Assembly (NCBI GenBank): GCA_046760785.1 | Contig: JBHIET010000013.1 | Span: forward strand, 1 to 56,112 | Reading direction: 5' to 3' | DNA length: 56,112 nucleotides | From: JBHIET01 sp046760785 | GTDB lineage: Bacteria > Chloroflexota > Anaerolineae > B4-G1 | Shown: positions 50,338 through 56,112 of the stretch, piece by piece | How the letters are laid out: every line of letters begins with the position of its first letter | Position numbering within the stretch: the stretch's first letter is position 1 | Notes under the pieces: generated by a model | Seen by the model: the letters and a program-made list of their open reading frames with translations, nothing else | Database searches by the model: none | Told to the model about the DNA's origin: nothing | Translations under genes and position numbers: made by a program

Positions 50338-53232
50338 TTACCTCCTGTGGCGATTGGTCCAGGCCAGACCCAGCAGCACCAGGGGTAGGGCGGCAGCCCC
50401 GCCGCATAGCCCTGGCTTGTCTCCTTCCTGCGGAGGCCCTGGGAGCGGCGTAGGCTCGACCGGTTCCTCCTGTGGAGTCACCGGGGTTGCTTCTGCAGGT
50501 GGCTCGGGGGTTGGGGCAGGCCCTGATTCGGGAGGCTCGCCGCTCAGATCAAGCCGGTAGACGCCCTCTCCCTCGGTGGCGGCGTAGAGGTGTTGGCCGT
50601 CTGGGGAGATGCCCAGTGCGTTGACGGCGCGGGTGCGCAGGCCGGTGTTGACGGGCGTCCAGGTCGCGCCGCCATCGGCGCTGCGATACACGCCGCTGAA
50701 GCGGTCGGCGGCGAACATGACCTGGGGGTCGGTGGGGTTAAAGATCACGTCGGATAGCATGGCCTCCGGGTTCATGCCTGCCGACGAAGGCTGCCAGGTC
50801 GCGCCGCCGTCGGTGGAGCGGTACAGCCCGGCGTGCGCCAGCCCGGTAAGGACGACGCCCGGTTCTGTGGGATGCACCGCCACGGCGAGGGCCGACGGCT
50901 CGCCCGGCAGGCCCTGGTTGATGAGCGACCAGGTTTGTCCCCCGTCGGTGGTTTTGAGCAGGCCGCGGTTGCCGGTGGCGGCGTAGACGGTCTGCGGATC
51001 GCCGGGGTCAACGGCCAGGGCCGTCACGTTGGCGTCCTGAGAGGTCGCGTCGTTGGCGGCGCGCCAGGTGTGGCCGCCGTCGCGCGAGACGTAGACCCCG
51101 CCGGCGGGCATACGGTCGTCAAAGGTGCCGGCGGAGTGAAAGGCCGACGTGCCGGCGTAGACTGTTTCCGGCTCCGAGGGGGCAAAGGCGATGGCCCGCC
51201 AACTCATGGATTCATCGGGGCGCAGGCTCACGGGGCGCCATTCCTGGCCCCGGTCGTGGCTCTGCAGCAGGACGCCGTTCCAGTTGTTGGCCGCCAGCAG
51301 GTGCCGGGAATCTGTGGGGTCAATGGCCACGACGTACCATTCCATCGAAAAGGCGGGCGGCGTGTTGAGTCCGACCCAGGTGCGCCCGCTGTCCTCGCTG
51401 GCGAACAGGCCGCTGCGAGCGGCAGCGTAGACGCGCCCACCGGTAGCCGGTTCAACGGCAATGTCGCGCACCTGGGCGCCGGTATAGCCCCGGCTGGCGA
51501 CGGCCCACGTGCGGCCGCCGTCGCTGCTGACGAAATTGCCGCCGCCGTACTCGTTGGCGAAAATCCGGTTCGGGTCGCGCGGGTCCACCTGAAAATCAAT
51601 GGGGAACCCGGCGCGCACCCCCGGCGGTCCCCAACCATCCTCGCCACCGGACACCCGCTGCCAGGTATGGCCGCCATCTTCGCTGCGGTAGACCGCGCCC
51701 GCGCTACCCGCGTAAGCGACGTTCGGGTCCGAAAGCGCGAACTCTACCGCGTTGATGTTGTCGCCGGGCAGGACGGCCTCCCACGACGTGCCGCCATCGG
51801 TGGTGAGGTAGATGCCGTTACCCTGGTAGTACTGGTTGTTGCCCGTCCCGGCCAGCAAGATGTCGGGATTTTCGGGGTGCATAAACAGCGTGCCCACATA
51901 CAGGTTGCCCAGGCCGTCGTTGGTGTGGGCCCAGGTCTTGCCGCCGTCGGTGGACTTGAGCACGCCCTCGCCGCCGGGGAGGCCCGTGGCCGGGTCGGAG
52001 TTGGCCGCCTCGCGGTCGAAAATGCCGGTGGAGACGTAGATCACGTCCGGGTCGTGGGGGTTGATCCACACGTAGCGGGTCAGGTTGTCGCCGCGCCAGA
52101 TGGCCTCCCAGTGCTCACCGCCGTCGGTCGTCTTGTAGACCACGCCGCCGGTCATGTCGAACTCGCGCCCGTCGCGCGGCTCTCCGGCCCAGACCCAACT
52201 GGAAAGCTCGGCGGCGGCGTAGACGATGTCCGAGGAGCGTGGGTCAACGGTAAAGCCTCGGAAGGTGATGCCTTCTCGCTCGATGACCCCTTCGTCCATC
52301 TCGACCCAGGTGTGGCCGCCGTCGGTGGATTTGAAGATGCCGCGCACGTTCTGCGTGCCGACCCAGATGGTGTCGTAATCGTGGGGGTCAATGGTGAGGC
52401 AAAAGACGGGGATGGCGTCGCCCGATTCACCGGCGCGGGTGGTGATGCCCTCGTTGGAAGGGAACCAGGTCGCGCCGCCGTCGGTGCTCATAAAGACGCC
52501 GGCCCAGGCGTCGGTGACGTACATCACGTCGGGATCGTCGGGCCGCATGCGCACATCGTAGCCCAGGCCGCCCAAGGGCCCCCCGGTGCGCGCCCAGGTA
52601 AGGCGTGGATCGGGCGTGGGCGTGGGGGTGGGGGCCGGGCCGTAGACCAGGATGTCGTCCACGTAGGCCAGCGAGTCGTCGAGCGTCTCAAAGGCAAAGG
52701 AGCCGTTCAGCAGCGGGTCGGGGTCGGTGTACTCCCACTCGACCGTGCCATCTACCAGAAGGCGGAGGCTGGCCCCCTGCCCGGCGATCTCGACCTGGTG
52801 CCAGGCCCCCGGATTGTGGGGGGTGTCGCTGGCCGCCAGGCCATCCACGAAGGTATCGGGCCAGTATTGCTTGGATAGGTGGGAGCCGCCCTCGTGAAAG
52901 CCGACAAAGTAGCGCCCGCTGTCGTTGAGGCGATAGACCAGGTGGATGCCGCCTCGCAGGAGTTTGAGCCGGAACTGGAGGCGGAAATCGCTGCCAAAGG
53001 TGACGTCCGGGCGCGCCCAGTGGTGTCCCTCGCCAGCCAGCACCCAGTCCTCTCCATCCTGGACGACCTGCCAGCCGGGTTCCAGGTCCCAGCCGGGGGC
53101 TTGGCCGTCCTCAAAATCCTCCTGGTAGAGGATGACTTCACCGGGGGCCTGAGCGTGTAGGGCTGTTGGCAGGAAGCTGACGCTTGTCAATACGACGATC
53201 AGCCAGAGTTTGATCATCGCTTTGCGGATCAT
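50338..53232 (-). CDS. Large secreted BNR/Asp-box repeat protein with C-terminal anchor
   Basis: The 964-residue product has a signal peptide (LWLIVVLTSVSFLPTALHAQ), an N-terminal concanavalin-like domain (about 35-200) related to the kinase sensor domains, a short Thr/Pro linker and a multi-bladed propeller. I count about 13 Asp-box motifs of the type STDGGATW, SEDGGHTW and SADGGATW. The layout resembles GH74 xyloglucanases, sialidases and Ycf48-like or sortilin-like propellers; catalytic residues cannot be fixed by eye. It ends with a Pro/Glu linker and the tail CGGAAALPLVLLGLAWTNRH, a hydrophobic segment with basic end like sorting signals. AAGGAG precedes the ATG. Confidence 0.88.
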   Translation of the reverse strand: MIRKAMIKLWLIVVLTSVSFLPTALHAQAPGEVILYQEDFEDGQAPGWDLEPGWQVVQDGEDWVLAGEGHHWARPDVTFGSDFRLQFRLKLLRGGIHLVYRLNDSGRYFVGFHEGGSHLSKQYWPDTFVDGLAASDTPHNPGAWHQVEIAGQGASLRLLVDGTVEWEYTDPDPLLNGSFAFETLDDSLAYVDDILVYGPAPTPTPTPDPRLTWARTGGPLGGLGYDVRMRPDDPDVMYVTDAWAGVFMSTDGGATWFPSNEGITTRAGESGDAIPVFCLTIDPHDYDTIWVGTQNVRGIFKSTDGGHTWVEMDEGVIEREGITFRGFTVDPRSSDIVYAAAELSSWVWAGEPRDGREFDMTGGVVYKTTDGGEHWEAIWRGDNLTRYVWINPHDPDVIYVSTGIFDREAANSDPATGLPGGEGVLKSTDGGKTWAHTNDGLGNLYVGTLFMHPENPDILLAGTGNNQYYQGNGIYLTTDGGTSWEAVLPGDNINAVEFALSDPNVAYAGSAGAVYRSEDGGHTWQRVSGGEDGWGPPGVRAGFPIDFQVDPRDPNRIFANEYGGGNFVSSDGGRTWAVASRGYTGAQVRDIAVEPATGGRVYAAARSGLFASEDSGRTWVGLNTPPAFSMEWYVVAIDPTDSRHLLAANNWNGVLLQSHDRGQEWRPVSLRPDESMSWRAIAFAPSEPETVYAGTSAFHSAGTFDDRMPAGGVYVSRDGGHTWRAANDATSQDANVTALAVDPGDPQTVYAATGNRGLLKTTDGGQTWSLINQGLPGEPSALAVAVHPTEPGVVLTGLAHAGLYRSTDGGATWQPSSAGMNPEAMLSDVIFNPTDPQVMFAADRFSGVYRSADGGATWTPVNTGLRTRAVNALGISPDGQHLYAATEGEGVYRLDLSGEPPESGPAPTPEPPAEATPVTPQEEPVEPTPLPGPPQEGDKPGLCGGAAALPLVLLGLAWTNRHRR

Positions 53233-53305
53233 CGGTTTCTCCTTTCTCCTTCGCGTTTCGTGCTTTTCGCGCCATTTCGTGTGCTTCGTGGTCCAAACGC
53301 CTTCC

Positions 53306-53911
53306 TCATCCCAACTCCTCCAACGACCGCTGTATCTCCTTCAACTCCCTGTCCGTGATGCCCCACAACTCCGCCGCCGCCTCGTCCACCTGCGCCTCAA
53401 TGGCTGCCAAACCTCCCGCAGGCTCCGAGCCTGCGGGAGGCTGACCTGCTGCCAACCGGTGCGCCTGCTGCGATAGCGCTGCCAGGCGGGTGTGGAGGGA
53501 GACGTTTGGGTCGAAGTGAGGAATGCTAACCTGCTTCAACAGATGTGGCGAACCGAAGCTCTTACCGACCGAGTAGGACTTGGCTGTAAAGTTGGTGATG
53601 GTCGAGTTGAGCATAGCGCACAAATAGTGTGTTTCTTGTTCTGACTCGCAGGCCACAAAGACAACCGTGTTCTTGTGCAGCACCGGCTTCTTGCCAACAA
53701 GCAAATCGGCGACTTGTGCAAGGACTGCGGCTTCGATGTTGGTTCCCATGCTTTTCCAGGCCACCTTCCACGGGCTGTATATCCAACTACCGGTGTTGGA
53801 CAGAATGTAGAACGGCTGGCCTTTTCGGAGCTGTACGTACCCCGAACGACGCAAGAGAACAGGCTCGAACCGCTTCAGGTAACTGTAGGTGAGCGGATAC
53901 TTGACCTTCAT
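53306..53911 (-). CDS. N6-adenine DNA methylase, C-terminal fragment
   Basis: The 201-residue frame reads KYPLTYSYLKRFEPVLLRRS, FYILSNTGSWIYSPWKVAW, HYLCAMLNSTITNF and ends with a helical segment. This is the usual C-terminal region of large single-chain N6-adenine methylases. In the same frame upstream of the ATG the sequence still reads SCYILLPHTPESGWKAIDES, which belongs to the family. The break from the large upstream part is therefore a frameshift near 53960-53975. A palindromic repeat encoding PPAGSEPAGG lies in it. Confidence 0.75.
   Translation of the reverse strand: MKVKYPLTYSYLKRFEPVLLRRSGYVQLRKGQPFYILSNTGSWIYSPWKVAWKSMGTNIEAAVLAQVADLLVGKKPVLHKNTVVFVACESEQETHYLCAMLNSTITNFTAKSYSVGKSFGSPHLLKQVSIPHFDPNVSLHTRLAALSQQAHRLAAGQPPAGSEPAGGLAAIEAQVDEAAAELWGITDRELKEIQRSLEELG
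53412..53440. repeat. Perfect palindrome inside the methylase fragment
   Basis: Arms CCTCCCGCAGGCTC and GAGCCTGCGGGAGG flank one base. It is in frame (PPAGSEPAGG) and matches the element at 55107. Confidence 0.85.
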
Positions 53912-56112
53912 ATCACTCTCATCAATCGCCTTCCAGCCTGATTCGGGGGTGTGTGGTAGCAGGATGTAGCAACTTGGAAGGGTTGCAGAGCCACCATGTC
54001 ATCCACGTGAGTGACGCGGAACGGTACATCTGGTCCCACTCGAAACGCTCGAAAGACTTCTCCACTCCTGGTCTTGAAGACTGTCTGCGTGATGACGAAG
54101 CCAAGCCGTCCCTTTGGGCGCAGGTACTTATCAATGCAGACGAAAGTGAACAGCATTGAGATGTCCCGTTTGACTTTCCCCAGTGCAAATTGCTCACCGT
54201 CTGCTCGCGCTTGCATCTCATACTTTTCCCACACCCCATTGGTCGCCTCCCGATACTCACCGCTCAGGCTCTCCCAATTCACCCACGGCGGATTGCCCAC
54301 CACAAAGTCAAACTCCCCCACCAGCACCGGGGCGAAAGCGTTCTTGATCAGCCGTGCCCATAAGCCGTTCCGCCCCTCCTGTTGCAGGGTAAGGAAGCGG
54401 CGGTAGAGGGCCTCCAACGCCGTCTCGGTCATCGGCTGGCTCAGAGTCAGCTCGCGGCGGGCGCGGGCCAGGAACTCCTCCGGTTCGTACTCGTCGCGCA
54501 CGCAAGCCTCCAGCAGCGATGAGAGGTCACCCATTTCGTTGGCTGCCACCGTCTCGCTGGGAATCTCGAAATCGCCGACGACGGTGTGCAGCCGGTAACT
54601 CTTGCCGAAGATGTCGGCCCGCTCGGTGGGAGTGAGGATGGAGTCGCACATGTAGACCGGCAGATCAACCGGGCCGCGCCGGTAGCGCAGCAGGTCGCCC
54701 AGGGCCAGCAGGTAGTTGGTGCGGGCGGCGATGACGCTGAGGGGGTTGAGGTCAAAGCCGACGATGTTGCGCAGCGCCGCGTCGAGCACGTCGGCAGGGG
54801 GGATGAGGTGGTCGGCTCCGTACTGGCGCAACCGCCGCAATGCCAGGATGAGGAAGGTGCCGCTACCACAGCCGGGGTCAATCAGCCGCTTGTCCGGCTC
54901 GCCCTTGTAGCCCACCTGGTTCAGCAGCCGCTCGGCCAGCCAGTCGGGGGTGTAATACTCGCCCAGGTCGTGGCGCAGTTTGCGCGGCACCAGGTATTGG
55001 TAGAGCTTCTTGAGCAGGTCGCGGGTGTGCTCCGGCTCCAGCGTGGTGGTAGCAGGCTCGAAATCGGCCAGTGTGCGGGCCAGCGCCCGGATGCCGTCGG
55101 CCAGCAAGCCTCCCGCAGGTTCTGAACCTGCGGGAGGCTGAGTGTCCCAGGCGTCGAGATACCAACCGAAGAAGTCGCCTTCGAGAAAGTTGTTGATGCC
55201 CAGCAGGGCAAAAGTGCCGCCGTTTTCCAGGTTGGTCAACTCGCGGCGCAGTTGCTTCTCTGTCGCCGCAGGCAGCGCCGCCACGAAAGAGCCCACCAGC
55301 GCGCCGCCCTGCAGCGAGGCCAATTCCACCGCCAGGAACTTCATCAGCAGCGCGTAGTAGGTGTGGACAGCAAAGAAGAGCGGCTTCAGTAGGGGCGCAC
55401 CCTTGCGGTCGCCCTTCAGGGGCGCACCCTTGCGGTCGCCCTGGGGGTAAGGGCGAGCCTTACCCCTACCGCGGTTGTCCACCATGCGGTAAAGCGCCGC
55501 CAGTTCGGGCGTGTCTCTCTCCGCCTTGCCCAGCTCCTCGCCGTAGACGATGCCAAAGATGCGGTCCCACTCAGCGAAGAAGGTCGCCACGCGAGGGTGG
55601 TCGCGATGGGCTTGCAGAGCGGTGTAGAAGACGTTGACCAGCCGAGGGGCGGCGTCACCCTGGGGGCCAAAGTCGGCGGCCAAGGCTTCGGGCGTGAGCG
55701 GCTTGCGCGAGAGCGAACGCAGGTAGAGCAATAGCAGTTCGACGCTCTCCCGCCCCACCGGCACCGGTCCCACCATCTGGAAGCCGCCGGGTACCCTCAC
55801 CTCCGGCCCCTCTCCCGCGAGCAGGAGAGGGGAATCCAGGAAGGCAATCTGAGTCCCGGGCAGCGGCGGCAGGGGAGACTCGCGCTTGCGCCCGGTGGCG
55901 GAGTAGCGCAGAAAGAGAATTTGCTCCCCGTCCAGCCCGACGCCGACCATCCTCTCCAGCGCCTCGACCTGTTTGGCCTTGCCACCGGCGCGGCGGGCCA
56001 GGTTGGTCAGGTAGCGGGCGATTTGCCCGGCCAACGTGGAAGGGTAATCCTTTTCAGCCAGGCGGCCCGGTCGCTTGTACTCGATGACCGCGTGACCGTA
56101 GACGGCATCGGC
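53908..56112 (-). CDS. N6-adenine DNA methylase (Type IIG or BREX PglX-like), 5' end beyond the window, 3' end frameshifted
   Basis: The frame is open to the window edge, where it reads DAVYGHAVIEYKRPGRLAEK, typical of the N-terminal part of type IIG restriction-methylases, so the start lies outside. Motif I is LIDPGCGSGTFLILALRRL and motif IV is FDFVVGNPPWVNWESL; ISMLFTFVCIDKYLRPKGRL and GFVITQTVFKTRSGEVF follow. After MVALQPF the frame runs into CYHTPPNQ and stops, whereas another frame continues the family pattern. Part of the target-recognition region may also be missing. At least four palindromic repeats sit in frame. It is probably inactive unless the shift is a sequencing error. Confidence 0.85.
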   Translation of the reverse strand, partial: ADAVYGHAVIEYKRPGRLAEKDYPSTLAGQIARYLTNLARRAGGKAKQVEALERMVGVGLDGEQILFLRYSATGRKRESPLPPLPGTQIAFLDSPLLLAGEGPEVRVPGGFQMVGPVPVGRESVELLLLYLRSLSRKPLTPEALAADFGPQGDAAPRLVNVFYTALQAHRDHPRVATFFAEWDRIFGIVYGEELGKAERDTPELAALYRMVDNRGRGKARPYPQGDRKGAPLKGDRKGAPLLKPLFFAVHTYYALLMKFLAVELASLQGGALVGSFVAALPAATEKQLRRELTNLENGGTFALLGINNFLEGDFFGWYLDAWDTQPPAGSEPAGGLLADGIRALARTLADFEPATTTLEPEHTRDLLKKLYQYLVPRKLRHDLGEYYTPDWLAERLLNQVGYKGEPDKRLIDPGCGSGTFLILALRRLRQYGADHLIPPADVLDAALRNIVGFDLNPLSVIAARTNYLLALGDLLRYRRGPVDLPVYMCDSILTPTERADIFGKSYRLHTVVGDFEIPSETVAANEMGDLSSLLEACVRDEYEPEEFLARARRELTLSQPMTETALEALYRRFLTLQQEGRNGLWARLIKNAFAPVLVGEFDFVVGNPPWVNWESLSGEYREATNGVWEKYEMQARADGEQFALGKVKRDISMLFTFVCIDKYLRPKGRLGFVITQTVFKTRSGEVFRAFRVGPDVPFRVTHVDDMVALQPFQVATSCYHTPPNQAGRRLMRVI
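55107..55139. repeat. Perfect palindrome inside the methylase gene
   Basis: 15-base arms (AGCCTCCCGCAGGTT and its complement) flank CTG. In frame it encodes PPAGSEPAGG, the same peptide as the element at 53412. Confidence 0.85.
55391..55466. repeat. Direct repeat and palindrome inside the methylase gene
   Basis: Two copies of aggggcgcacccttgcggtc with a 27-bp period encode GDRKGAPL twice. Next to them GGGGTAAGG and CCTTACCCC form a palindrome encoding KARPYPQ. Confidence 0.75.
55807..55832. repeat. Palindrome inside the methylase gene
   Basis: CCCCTCTCC and GGAGAGGGG flank 8 bases, in frame, encoding DSPLLLAGEGPEVRV on the minus strand. Confidence 0.7.

Noticed and set aside
50833..52878. 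Plus-strand frame of 681 codons opposite the BNR protein
   Set aside because: It is the mirror of repetitive Asp-box DNA, rich in Gly/Ala/Val/Arg, with no start signal.
55391..55466. Direct repeats considered as a CRISPR array
   Set aside because: Only two copies with a 27-bp period, no spacers and in-frame coding; no cas genes in the window.

Overview
The window looks like a chromosomal segment of a GC-rich bacterium, most likely a member of the Chloroflexota (Anaerolineae-like). This is inference. It rests on many membrane Ser/Thr kinases and lipoproteins with long Thr/Pro linkers, cytoplasmic double zinc ribbons joined to membrane proteins, and palindromic repeats of the 'tcctgag..tcgaagg' type that sit inside genes and encode PSTSSGQ-like peptides. 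No rRNA or ribosomal protein is present to settle the taxonomy.

Layout. (1) 1-5.9 kb, mostly + strand: a degenerate tandem repeat, a dispersed repeat, tRNA-Gln(TTG), lipA, tRNA-Leu(CAA) with a clear promoter, two paralogous membrane proteins, dodecin (- strand), ruvB and a DUF2905 protein. (2) 5.9-19.1 kb, - strand: a carbohydrate-use cluster. It comprises a LacI regulator, an ABC importer (binding lipoprotein plus two permeases), a secreted clan GH-A-like lipoprotein, a GH3 beta-glucosidase lipoprotein, a cytoplasmic GH4 enzyme, a TIM-barrel protein and a BadF/BcrA-type sugar kinase. A decayed IS1595-like transposase interrupts it. Two LacI-type operators are visible, one of them overlapping a perfect sigma70 promoter. 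(3) 19.4-20.2 kb: a pentapeptide-repeat protein.

(4) 20.8-41.2 kb, almost wholly - strand: a signalling island and the most unusual part of the window. It holds six Ser/Thr kinases (five with membrane segments, one cytosolic with an FHA domain), a zinc-ribbon/pseudokinase/PP2C phosphatase fusion, a NERD-nuclease/FHA protein, a zinc-ribbon membrane protein, a membrane subtilase with zinc ribbons, and a double M14 carboxypeptidase with LysM. Each membrane kinase carries a different sensor: concanavalin-like domains (single or duplicated), a catalytically dead M14 carboxypeptidase, an ECF-S-like membrane domain, or an unassigned ectodomain. The parts fit a cell-envelope sensing network: kinases write, PP2C erases, FHA domains read, and secreted peptidases act on the wall. 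Two extreme poly-G tracts break two of these genes exactly at the linker between zinc ribbons and membrane segment.

(5) 41.4-56.1 kb, - strand: a DUF6504 protein, a DNA-repair radical SAM protein with an SOS-like box in its promoter, a B12-binding radical SAM enzyme, an RNA-ligase-like nucleotidyltransferase, a FAD oxidoreductase, a PIN-domain remnant, a TolB-like propeller lipoprotein, a multiheme cytochrome lipoprotein, a large secreted BNR-repeat protein, and a frameshifted N6-adenine DNA methylase that runs off the right edge and carries several palindromic repeats within its reading frame.
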